IMG/VR virus record: IMGVR_UViG_3300032331_001077
Location: 1-44,075 of that record
From: a virus
DNA length: 44,075 bases
Direction: 5' to 3' (one strand)
In this document: positions 22,902-30,274 of the stretch, one piece after another
Layout of the letters: every line of letters begins with the position of its first letter
Numbering within the stretch: position 1 is the first letter of the stretch
Made by a program: the position numbers and the translations under genes
Notes under the pieces: generated by a model
What the model was told of the DNA's origin: nothing
What the model saw: only the letters and a program-made list of their open reading frames with translations
Database searches by the model: none

Positions 22902-24524
22902 ATGCCTTTCACGGTGATCGAGGGCTCAGTCCTCCTGTACGACGCGAACGGCAACCCGATTGCCGTGTCCAACGGTCAAGTCACCAACAGCAACCGGGCG
23001 CTTCCCGTCGCTGGCACGGACGGGACGAACTTCCGGTTCCTCCGCACGGCGGCGGACGGCACGGTGCGGGTGGACCCCTCGGGTACGACCGCGCAGCCCG
23101 TGACCCAATCCACGGCGAGCCAACTCAACGCCACGGCGACGCAGGGCACCGCAGCGGCGCTTGCGGGTGCATGGCCCGTGAAGGTGACGGACGGGACGAA
23201 CACGCAGCCCACGGGTGACGTGGCGGCGCGGGCCGTATTCCACCAGATCACGGACGGGACCAACGGCCCGGTGGCCGTGAAGACGGCGGGCGCGGACGGT
23301 GCCAGCAACACCGAGAACGTCCTGTCCACTCTCGCACGCCTCGCGGGCTTGAACGGCGGCGGGACGTGGGATCGCCTCCGGGCGGGGCTTACCACGGTGA
23401 GCTCCACCCTCACGGGGATGCTGAATACCCTTCCGTGGGGCGTGTACAACACCTCTCCCACGGTCCGCACGAACGGGCAGGGCGGGCCTCTTCAGACGGA
23501 CGCCAGCGGCAACCTGCTCGTGTCGATGAGCGGTGTGACCACCCCCACTAGCTTCTCGCTGCTTGACCCGCGCAGCACGGGTTTCTCCCAGCGGGTGAAC
23601 CAAGTGGGCGAAGCGGTGGTGCAGCAGCCCATCGTCCTCGTAGACGGGCCGTTCTTGGGTGCCGCCCTCGACCCGCAGTTCTGGACCACCACGGGTTCCA
23701 GCGGCAGCGGGACGACGACCGTCAGCAACTCGGTGGCATCCCTCACCACCGGGGCGACGGCGAACTCGGAGGCCCTTCTCCAGACCGCGCTCATCGCTCG
23801 GGCCGCGCCGACGCACCCCAACTCCCTTCGCACCAACATCTACACTCCCGACTCGGGCACGGCGAACAACGTCCGTCGCATCGGCGTGGACGACGGGACC
23901 AACGGCCTCGGCTTCGTCATCAACGGGTCGGGCGCGGGAAACCTCGGCATCTACACCCGCAAGGCGGGAGGGGCCATCTCCGACACCTACGTTCTCAACG
24001 GCAACGCTGGGGCGTCCGTGAACTGGACGGCGGGGAAGCACACGCTGGAAATCGAGTACCTCACCAGCGCCCAGTACTTCTTCTTGGACAAGGTGCTGAT
24101 CCACACGATCACCCCGGCGACCGCGCCCACCACGGCGAATCTCAACCTCCCGATTCGGTTCACGAACACGAACAGCGGCGGTTCGACCACGAATGTCACG
24201 ATGAACGTGTGGACCGCTGCGATTCGCAAGCTCGGGAACTCCACCGCTCGCCCCACCTACAAGCACATCGCGGGTGCCGCCACCACCATCCTCAAGATCA
24301 GCCCCGGCACCCTCTACACCATTGCTACTGGCAAGACGGCGGGCACCGTGTCGATCTACGACAACGCGGCGGGCACGACGGCGAACCCCATCTCCATCAT
24401 TGACCTGTCCGGGTCCAGCCCCGCAGCGGTGTGGAACTTCGGTTCTATTGGCTTGGACTTCTTGAACGGACTCACCGTCATCACGTCCGCCTCGGGCGTG
24501 GACATCACCGTCATCTACGAGTGA
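22902..24524 (+). CDS. Large beta-rich fibre or receptor-binding protein
   Basis: This 540-residue protein starts 3 bp after the fibre-like gene. Residues 1-120 carry repeats of the type V(S/T)DGTN...P(V/T) (GTDGTNFRF, KVTDGTNTQP, ITDGTNGPV) common in phage fibre stalks. Residues 240-430 look like a concanavalin/LamG-type beta-sandwich (FWTTTGSSGSGTTT...YTPDSGTANNVRRIGVDDGTNGLGF...KHTLEIEYLTSAQYFFLDKVLIHT), a carbohydrate-binding pattern. The last 90 residues form another small beta-domain. Adhesion to host glycans is the likely job, inferred from composition and position. Confidence 0.72.
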   Translation: MPFTVIEGSVLLYDANGNPIAVSNGQVTNSNRALPVAGTDGTNFRFLRTAADGTVRVDPSGTTAQPVTQSTASQLNATATQGTAAALAGAWPVKVTDGTNTQPTGDVAARAVFHQITDGTNGPVAVKTAGADGASNTENVLSTLARLAGLNGGGTWDRLRAGLTTVSSTLTGMLNTLPWGVYNTSPTVRTNGQGGPLQTDASGNLLVSMSGVTTPTSFSLLDPRSTGFSQRVNQVGEAVVQQPIVLVDGPFLGAALDPQFWTTTGSSGSGTTTVSNSVASLTTGATANSEALLQTALIARAAPTHPNSLRTNIYTPDSGTANNVRRIGVDDGTNGLGFVINGSGAGNLGIYTRKAGGAISDTYVLNGNAGASVNWTAGKHTLEIEYLTSAQYFFLDKVLIHTITPATAPTTANLNLPIRFTNTNSGGSTTNVTMNVWTAAIRKLGNSTARPTYKHIAGAATTILKISPGTLYTIATGKTAGTVSIYDNAAGTTANPISIIDLSGSSPAAVWNFGSIGLDFLNGLTVITSASGVDITVIYE

Positions 24525-24608
24525 CCCGCACTCCTACACCGTTTTCCGTTCTATTCCTCGGCGGGTAGGTAGGGCGGATTTCGTTCCCCCCGGACCCCGT
24601 GGACTCTG

Positions 24609-24640
24609 CCACCGACACCCGGTGGAAACGAAAACAGGAG
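24609..24640 (+). promoter_or_regulatory. Leader hairpin and RBS before 24648
   Basis: CCACCG (24609-24614) and CGGTGG (24620-24625) form a hairpin with a 5-nt loop, followed by AGGAG (24636-24640) and ATG 24648. The 123-bp gap also has TTCTATTCC at 24549. This is the third hairpin-then-RBS leader in the window and may mark a transcript start for the block from 24648. Confidence 0.45.
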
Positions 24641-24647
24641 CAAAACC

Positions 24648-25343
24648 ATGCCGTTCATCTGCCTCGCTCGCACCGACATCCCCAACAGCACCCTTCAAGT
24701 GACGGACCTCTGGCCCAACAAGAGCCAGTACAACCCGACGCTGGACCCCCCGGCGGTCGGTCCGCTCTACATCGACGCCGTGGTGACCAACAACGTCGTC
24801 CTCATCGCCCCCGTTGGCGGGACGCTGAAGTTCGTCGCGGCGGTCTCGGGTCTCGCGGCCTACCTGCTCGCCAACGTGCAGGCGTCGGGCGCGGGTGGCT
24901 CGGCCCTCACCCCGACGCAAGCCAACGATGCGGCGACGGCGATCATCGCGGCGATGCGGGCGGGCTCGTCCCTCTCCCTTGCGGCCATCAACGCCCTCCT
25001 CGTGATCGCTGCTGGCGCGGGCACGGAGCTCACCACGGCGGGCGGCTCTCTCTCGACGGGTGCCGTCTCGGACGTGCTCCGCATCCTCGCGGGCATCTCC
25101 TACACGGTCCCGGCGGGCACCACCGTCCAAGTGGCGGGCGTGTTCACCGCGCAGGCTGGCGCGGCGGCGTGGAACGCGGCGAACTTCGCCGTGGGCAACA
25201 AGGACATCCTCCCGACGGACTCGTCGTTCTACCAGTCGCTCGCCTACGGCAAGATCGCGGGCTTCAAGTCCGCGAGCTTCTCGTACAAGGGCGTGACGGG
25301 CGCGGCGATCACCGTGTACGACGACGCTGGCGGCGTGTACTGA
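24648..25343 (+). CDS. Ala/Gly-rich virion protein, unknown
   Basis: This 231-residue protein has a strong RBS and a structured leader, suggesting abundant expression. The first 75 residues are beta-type (FICLARTDIPNSTLQVTDLWPNKSQYN). The middle is an Ala/Leu/Ile-rich helical stretch (ANDAATAIIAAMRAG...AINALLVIAAGAGTEL). The C-terminus contains FKSASFSYKGVTGAAITVYDDAGG. It lies directly after the fibre genes. An abundant tail or decoration protein is possible; no family recognised. Confidence 0.7.
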   Translation: MPFICLARTDIPNSTLQVTDLWPNKSQYNPTLDPPAVGPLYIDAVVTNNVVLIAPVGGTLKFVAAVSGLAAYLLANVQASGAGGSALTPTQANDAATAIIAAMRAGSSLSLAAINALLVIAAGAGTELTTAGGSLSTGAVSDVLRILAGISYTVPAGTTVQVAGVFTAQAGAAAWNAANFAVGNKDILPTDSSFYQSLAYGKIAGFKSASFSYKGVTGAAITVYDDAGGVY

Positions 25344-25370
25344 ACCACCCCCCACGAAGGGAATCCAACC

Positions 25371-25835
25371 ATGACCATCGTAGCAGCCATCGGCGCGACC
25401 GACGCCACAGCCCTCGGCAGCGCCGGGGCGGTGACGGGGCCTCGCTCGCTTCTCTTCTTCGGAACTGCGAACATCGCGGCGGGTGACAACGTCACCCCCG
25501 CGAGCTCGACCCCGGTGCAATCGGGCTTCTGCGGCGTTTCCGCCGTCGTGGTCAGCGTCCCCATGATCCGCCCCGGTTCCGTCACGGGTCTGGGCATCCG
25601 GCTCTCGGGTGCAGCGGCGGGCAGCGTGGCGATCTTCGGTGTCTACAAGAACGGCACCATCGTCGCCTCATTGAACATCGGCCTCACGGGGGACCAGAAC
25701 TTCGCCACCTATCCAGAGGGTCGCTATGCCTTCGCGGCGAACGACGTGATCGACGTTCGCATCCGCACGGGCTCGGGTTGGTCCGCGACCACCGTGGACG
25801 CGGCCATCTCCGTCGAGATTCAGACCACCACCTGA
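25371..25835 (+). CDS. Beta-sandwich virion protein, fibre-head-like
   Basis: This 154-residue protein is preceded by GAAGGGA. After an Ala/Gly-rich N-terminus it has a jelly-roll-like strand pattern: VSVPMIRPGSVTGLGIRLSG, GSVAIFGVYKNGTIVASLNIG, YAFAANDVIDVRIRTGSGW and a final VDAAISVEIQTT. This pattern is common in small phage proteins that cap fibres or decorate virions. A role in host binding is inference from the pattern and from the adjacent fibre genes. Confidence 0.7.
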   Translation: MTIVAAIGATDATALGSAGAVTGPRSLLFFGTANIAAGDNVTPASSTPVQSGFCGVSAVVVSVPMIRPGSVTGLGIRLSGAAAGSVAIFGVYKNGTIVASLNIGLTGDQNFATYPEGRYAFAANDVIDVRIRTGSGWSATTVDAAISVEIQTTT

Positions 25836-25843
25836 TCTCCCCC

Positions 25844-25886
25844 GCCATCACGGTAGGTAGGCTTTCAGCCCGCCTACCGTGATGGC
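25844..25886 (+). promoter_or_regulatory. 14-bp perfect inverted repeat covering a start codon
   Basis: GCCATCACGGTAGG (25844-25857) is exactly complementary to 25873-25886, with a 15-nt spacer that itself has GGC/GCC pairs. The right arm includes GTG 25879 and ATG 25882 of the next gene. It could hide the start codon in mRNA, act as a terminator-like hairpin without T-run, or bind a dimeric protein. Confidence 0.65.
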
Positions 25887-26289
25887 CATCGACGCCTACA
25901 TCGGGCAACCGTTCGTCTTTCAGACGGTGTTTCTCGATCCCGTGACGGGAGCTCCGCTCACCGTTACGGGCGTCAACGTCACGCTGTTCTATTACACACC
26001 TACGCCAGCGACGAGGATTACTCTCCTCAACGCAGTGGCGATGAGTGCCGTGACCCCCCCGTCCCCGTCCCGGTACTCCTACCAGTACACGCTGGACCCA
26101 GCACTGACGGACGGAACGCCCCTGTACGTCGAGTACCGTGGGACGGACGCCCTTCTCAACGTGATCGTGCAGCGGGAAGTGCTCAACGCCAAGTCGTACC
26201 CCAGCGACCTCGGGTTGCGGGCCAGCTTCACCACCCCCCTCGGATCGGGCGGTGGTGGGCATGGGTGGGACTGCGGGTGCGGGTGCTGA
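25882..26289 (+). CDS. Small beta protein with Cys-rich C-terminus
   Basis: This protein of 135 residues from ATG 25882 (GTG 25879 is also possible) has an immunoglobulin-like strand pattern (FVFQTVFLDPVTGAPLTVTGVNVTLFYYT; YSYQYTLDPALTDGTPLYVEYRGTD) close to that of the next protein's N-terminus. It ends GGGGHGWDCGCGC, an unusual terminal cluster of three cysteines and one histidine that could bind metal or form disulfides. The start lies within a perfect inverted repeat. Probably a baseplate or tail-associated module; unproven. Confidence 0.68.
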   Translation: MAIDAYIGQPFVFQTVFLDPVTGAPLTVTGVNVTLFYYTPTPATRITLLNAVAMSAVTPPSPSRYSYQYTLDPALTDGTPLYVEYRGTDALLNVIVQREVLNAKSYPSDLGLRASFTTPLGSGGGGHGWDCGCGC

Positions 26290-26309
26290 ACCTCCAAGGA
26301 AGGTGACCC

Positions 26310-27209
26310 ATGAGCGTAGTCTTCACCCCGAATCAGACCATCGGCCAAGGGGACCTCGACATCTTCTTGACCAACGCGACGGGCGCAGCCGCGAACGCCT
26401 ACTCGATCACCTACGCCATCTACTACGTCGATCCCGGCCCCCCTGAGACGGAAGTTCTCATCGGGAGCCCGACGCGGACGCCCGTGAACCCCACGGTGGG
26501 CGAGTATTACGCCAGCCTCACGGTGCCCGGTACGGCGACGCCCGGTGACTACCGCATCCGTTGGACCTTCCAGCAGTTCGCCGGGTCGCCGCCGCAACAG
26601 GTGGTGATGGAGTGGGCCGTGGTCGCCACGGGCACGGTGACTTCTCTCCCGACGTACAGCGGCCTCACCCAAGGGATGATAAACAAGCTGCGGCTCCTCC
26701 TCCGCGACCAGAACCCCGACAAGTACTATCACTTCCGGCCCCCGGAGGCGGAAGGAAACATCGGGAACTACAACCGGGTGTTCGGTCAAATCTGGGAGGA
26801 CGCCGAGCTCTACGAGTACTTGGAGCGCGGGCTCGACTGGTGGAACATGATGCCGCCCAACACTGCTGGGCTCCGCACCATCGACCAACTCGTGACCGAG
26901 AAGCCCGAGTGGCGCACGGCGGTGCTGTGGGACGCCATCACCCACGCCTGCTTCGCCCTCGCGTGCAACTGGGTGGCGGACGAGTTCGACTACAGCATCG
27001 GCGGGGTGAGCCTCTCCATCGAGAAGAGCTCCAAGTACGAGAGCCTCAAGCAGAACGCCGAGGGGCAGTTCGACAAGGCGGCGGAAGCCAAGGCCCGGAC
27101 GGTCAAGTTCATCCGGGGAATCCAGCAGCCCAAGTATGGCATCGGTATTCGCTCCAGTTTCGGACCGTTTGTAGGTAGAGGTGTGCTAAGTCCGAGAAAC
27201 TTCCTCTAG
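26310..27209 (+). CDS. Ig-like plus helical connector-like virion protein
   Basis: This 299-residue protein is preceded by AAGGAAGGTGA. Residues 1-110 form an Ig/BppU-like beta-domain (VFTPNQTIGQGDLDIFLTN...EYYASLTVPGTATPGDYRIRWTF). Residues 120-299 are helical, with GMINKLRLLLRDQNPDKYYHFRPPE and FDYSIGGVSLSIEKSSKYESLKQNAEGQFDK in outline, a pattern I associate with structural proteins of large myophages and with head-tail adaptors. This suggests a tail or neck protein with an added surface domain. It is the last structural gene before the accessory island. Confidence 0.7.
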   Translation: MSVVFTPNQTIGQGDLDIFLTNATGAAANAYSITYAIYYVDPGPPETEVLIGSPTRTPVNPTVGEYYASLTVPGTATPGDYRIRWTFQQFAGSPPQQVVMEWAVVATGTVTSLPTYSGLTQGMINKLRLLLRDQNPDKYYHFRPPEAEGNIGNYNRVFGQIWEDAELYEYLERGLDWWNMMPPNTAGLRTIDQLVTEKPEWRTAVLWDAITHACFALACNWVADEFDYSIGGVSLSIEKSSKYESLKQNAEGQFDKAAEAKARTVKFIRGIQQPKYGIGIRSSFGPFVGRGVLSPRNFL

Positions 27210-27256
27210 CGGTTGCGGTCTTGACTAACGTGCGGACATAGCTTACGTTTTCGGGC

Positions 27257-28822
27257 ATGGTCAGTTGCCCGCATTGTCAAGCAAACCTCCCCTCCATCAC
27301 CTCCCGTCACAAGGCCGTCTGCCCCGGCTGGCCGAAGGCTCCCCCTCCCGACCCGTGTCTCTGCGGTCATGTCTCCACGTCGGGGACGCAGATGAAGCGG
27401 CACAAACAGGGGTGCGACGTGTGGAAGGCGCGGGACGCCAAGGCTGTTCGGGCTGAACGGAAGCGCGCCACGAACGTCGCCCGCTACGGCGTCGAGGACG
27501 CCACGCAGACGCCCGAAGCTCGTGCCCGCAGGGCGGCGACGAACGTCGCCCGGTACGGCGCGGACAACCCCTTCGCGAAGGGCGCGAGCACCTTCCAGAA
27601 GGTGCAGGACGCCATCGACGGGAAGCGCCCGGTCCTCAAGGGCGCGGACAACCCCTTCGCCAAGCCCGACGTGCAGGAGAAGGTGCGCGCCGCGATGGTC
27701 GAGAAGTACGGCGCGGCGAACCCGCAACAGGTGGGGGAGATCCGCGCCCGCACCCGTGACACGATGCACGCCCGCTACGGCGGGGAGCTCTTGGGGTCGC
27801 CCGTGCTGCGGGAACAGATCAACGCCACGAACCTCACCCGTTACGGCACGACGGAGCCTTCACGCACGCCCGAAGTGACTGAGCGCATCCGTCAGACGAA
27901 CCTCGCCCGCTACGGGGTCGAGTGGACGAACCAAGACTCGGACGTGCGTCGGCGGCAGTTGGAAACGATGTTCGCCCACTACGACGGCAAGCACTACTTC
28001 GCCAGCGAGGAGGGCAAGCGGGAGGTGCGTGCGGCCCTCACGGAGCGGTATGGCGTCGAGTTCCCCGGTGCCATCGACGGTCACTGGGAGAAGGCCGTCG
28101 CGGCGTTTCGTGAGCGGTACGGGGTGGACCACCCCCTTCAGCTAGAGGAGTTCCTCGACAAGCGGGTGCGGACCAACCGCGAGGTCTACGGCGCGGATAG
28201 CCCCCTCCAGAACCCGGAGATCATGGCGAAGCTCGTAAGCACCAATCGCGAGCGGTACGGGGTGGACTACCCCACCCAAAATCCCGACGTGTTGACGAAG
28301 GTGATTGAGACCAATCGCGAGAGGTACGGGGTTGACCACGCACTTCAGAACGAAGCCGTGAAGCAGAAGGGGGTTCAAACCAATCTCGCCAAGTACGGGG
28401 CCACGCACCCCATGAAGAACCGGGAGTACGCGCGCAAGCACCTAGAACGCATGGGCACGAACCTGAGCCCGACGTTGCCGGAACGTCTGGTGTCTTCCTA
28501 CGCGCCGACGCTCGTCTACACGGGAAATCGCACCTACTGGCGCTGGCTCCCGAAGCTGGGGCGACACAAGAACCCCGATTTCATCCTTCCCGGCCCTGAC
28601 GCTGCCAAGCCCAAGAAGGGCGTGACCCGCGTGGTCGAGGTTTTCGGAGACTTCTGGCACTCCCGTATGTTCACGGGCAAGGCCCCGTTCGACCACGAGC
28701 AGGAGCTCATCGACGCCTACGCCGACATCGGCATCTCCTGCCTCGTCCTGTGGGAGTCCGAGGTGAAGACCGACCCGGAGGGTGTGCGGGCGCGGATCGC
28801 GCTCCACCTCTCCGGGGCGTAA
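27257..28822 (+). CDS. EDxHD (Vsr-like) homing endonuclease with YG-repeat DNA-binding region
   Basis: This 521-residue protein has three parts. Residues 1-55 carry two zinc-knuckles (CPHC...H...C and CLCGH...H...C). Residues 70-395 contain about a dozen copies of a unit with consensus TN..RYG...P.Q.PE, the repeat found in phage homing enzymes. Residues 400-521 form a Vsr-like nuclease with D441 (NPDFIL), E461, D465 and H468 (VEVFGDFWH) and a distal LVLWESE, the EDxHD pattern. Such enzymes cut at a specific site and drive their own spread. It sits alone between structural and accessory genes, with CTCTAG at 27204-27209. A cognate site nearby is expected but not identified. Confidence 0.82.
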   Translation: MVSCPHCQANLPSITSRHKAVCPGWPKAPPPDPCLCGHVSTSGTQMKRHKQGCDVWKARDAKAVRAERKRATNVARYGVEDATQTPEARARRAATNVARYGADNPFAKGASTFQKVQDAIDGKRPVLKGADNPFAKPDVQEKVRAAMVEKYGAANPQQVGEIRARTRDTMHARYGGELLGSPVLREQINATNLTRYGTTEPSRTPEVTERIRQTNLARYGVEWTNQDSDVRRRQLETMFAHYDGKHYFASEEGKREVRAALTERYGVEFPGAIDGHWEKAVAAFRERYGVDHPLQLEEFLDKRVRTNREVYGADSPLQNPEIMAKLVSTNRERYGVDYPTQNPDVLTKVIETNRERYGVDHALQNEAVKQKGVQTNLAKYGATHPMKNREYARKHLERMGTNLSPTLPERLVSSYAPTLVYTGNRTYWRWLPKLGRHKNPDFILPGPDAAKPKKGVTRVVEVFGDFWHSRMFTGKAPFDHEQELIDAYADIGISCLVLWESEVKTDPEGVRARIALHLSGA

Positions 28823-28831
28823 CGTAACACC

Positions 28832-29656
28832 GTGAACGACATCACCCGCCAGATACGCGCCCACTTTGACGAGGGCGGCACCGTCCGCACAGCGACCGAG
28901 GTGTTCGGTATCACCCGCCCTAGCGCAAAGCACTATTGGATTGAGTGGCAGCAGTCGCGAGGGGACGATGCGAAGCACCACCCGGAGGAGAAGAAGGTGC
29001 AGATCGGGGCGGTTCTCGCAGGGCGGTCGGGTCTGTCCATTTACGAGGTCTACGGGGGCCACGGATATTGCACGGGGGTCTACCAGCAGTTTGGCACGGT
29101 CACGTCCCGCACTCTGGACGACGGCAACGACTGGCACGTTCTGCACGCGGAACTTGCTTCCAAGCGCACCTACGACGTGGTGGACGTAGACGGCTACGGC
29201 TACCCCTCACGAATTCTCGCTTCGGGTGTGGTAGAGCTCTTGGGGCCAGAGGGCGTGCTGTTCGTGACGTTCCCCATCTCTGGGGCCAATCACCTCAACG
29301 GTATTACGGTAGCCCACATCAAGCTGTTTTACGGGACGGACCGCCCCGAGGTGGGGGACTTGGTGCGGTCTGTGAAGGCGCACGCCCTCGCCTATCACCG
29401 TCTTGCCGAGGTGCGACACGTCGCCAAGCTGGGGAGAACTTGGCGGATTGCTTTCGACGTGAAGCGCGTCCCCGCGACCCTTCTGTACGGGGTGAGGAAC
29501 CGTCCCGACGCCCCCCACGGCGAGGCGATGATCTTGGAAGTCCCCCCCCTCTACCCAGACCTTGAGGTTGCGTCCAAGCCCGCGCGGCACAGCACCAAGA
29601 GCTCTCCCGAAGGCGGGATTCTGGACTTGCTGGCATACTCGGACACAACTCGGTGA
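28832..29656 (+). CDS. Methyltransferase-like protein with N-terminal HTH
   Basis: This 274-residue protein starts at GTG 28832, nine bases after the endonuclease. Residues 1-45 look like a helix-turn-helix (QIRAHFDEGGTVRTATEVFGI). Then comes an SAM-binding-like segment YEVYGGHGYCTGVY (motif I) and YDVVDVDGYGYPSRIL...EGVLFVTFP, which resembles the DxDPYG catalytic loop of Trm1-type or N-methyltransferases with Gly in place of Pro. Substrate could be tRNA or DNA. The Pro-to-Gly change in the loop makes activity uncertain. It may belong with the homing endonuclease as a mobile cassette. Fold assignment is by eye. Confidence 0.5.
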   Translation: MNDITRQIRAHFDEGGTVRTATEVFGITRPSAKHYWIEWQQSRGDDAKHHPEEKKVQIGAVLAGRSGLSIYEVYGGHGYCTGVYQQFGTVTSRTLDDGNDWHVLHAELASKRTYDVVDVDGYGYPSRILASGVVELLGPEGVLFVTFPISGANHLNGITVAHIKLFYGTDRPEVGDLVRSVKAHALAYHRLAEVRHVAKLGRTWRIAFDVKRVPATLLYGVRNRPDAPHGEAMILEVPPLYPDLEVASKPARHSTKSSPEGGILDLLAYSDTTR

Positions 29657-29705
29657 TGCGGGCACTTCTCGCGGCGCACCTCGCTGGGGCGTAGGGGCAG
29701 GTGCG

Positions 29706-29949
29706 CTATTCCGGTTGGATACTCATTGCTTCGGTGCCGTCCGCATAGATGACGCGGATGCCTTCTTGGAGGATTCCCTCCATCGTTTTGCCGGTGAGTA
29801 CCTTCACGATGCGTCGAACGGTGTAGGGACTGACGACCAGCCCTTCTTCTGGGAAATCGTTAGATACGGACCCCCACGACCTTGTCCGGGGTGCTGGGTT
29901 CGTGGAATATGTAACCTTTCTCGGTGAGTCGGCAGTGAACTTCGATCAT
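29706..29949 (-). pseudogene. Small minus-strand gene broken by a 1-nt frameshift
   Basis: Read on the minus strand, ATG 29949 opens MIEVHCRLTEKGYIFHEP...DKVVG and stops after 28 codons. Shifting by one base at a run of five C (29871-29875, G on the minus strand) continues as SNDFPEEGLVVSPYTVRR...GIRVIYADGTEAMSIQPE to TAG 29708-29706. Together they give one coherent ~80-residue protein. The total length (244 nt) is one more than a multiple of three, as expected for a single inserted base. Family unknown. It fills the otherwise gene-free gap 29657-29957. A sequencing error or a programmed shift are the alternatives to a real mutation. Confidence 0.65.
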
Positions 29950-29957
29950 CGATCACG

Positions 29958-30266
29958 ATGAGCGCCCAAGACTTCGCGGTGCTTCGCAGTGATGGGCGTT
30001 TCACCCCCTGCAACGACCGAGAACTCTTGGGGCGAGGGTGTTTCGGGACGTGGGCGGGGGAATCTCCCGTGTGGGTCTCGCGAGCCATTCCCGTGGGGTA
30101 CTACTGGCGAGGCGCGTTTGAGACGGTGAGGCCGACGCGGGAGAACGGGGTGCTGAACGTCCCCGACGTGGACCCGATGCTGGATGCCACGATTCTGTCG
30201 GAGCTTCAGAGCTTCTCTGTCGGAGCTTCAGAGCTTCAGCCTCTAGGGCGACCTGTTCGGGCGTAA
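29958..30266 (+). CDS. Small protein with a frameshifted C-terminus, unknown
   Basis: This 102-residue protein starts at ATG 29958 in a GATC-rich divergent gap. Residues 1-75 include DFAVLRSDGRFTPCNDRELLGRG and a Trp/Tyr-rich centre; no family recognised. The last 20 residues are encoded by a 22-bp tandem duplication that shifts the frame. Without it the protein would end ...ILSELQSFSL at a TAG (30244-30246). The present ending, SVGASELQPLGRPVRA, is therefore probably a new, non-selected tail. Confidence 0.6.
   Translation: MSAQDFAVLRSDGRFTPCNDRELLGRGCFGTWAGESPVWVSRAIPVGYYWRGAFETVRPTRENGVLNVPDVDPMLDATILSELQSFSVGASELQPLGRPVRA
30194..30237 (+). repeat. Perfect 22-bp tandem duplication
   Basis: Bases 30194-30215 are repeated exactly at 30216-30237; each unit contains GGAGCTTCAGAGCTTC. 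Because 22 is not divisible by three, the second copy shifts the reading frame of the host gene near its 3' end. The perfect identity points to a recent replication-slippage event. Confidence 0.92.
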
Positions 30267-30274
30267 CCACCGAC

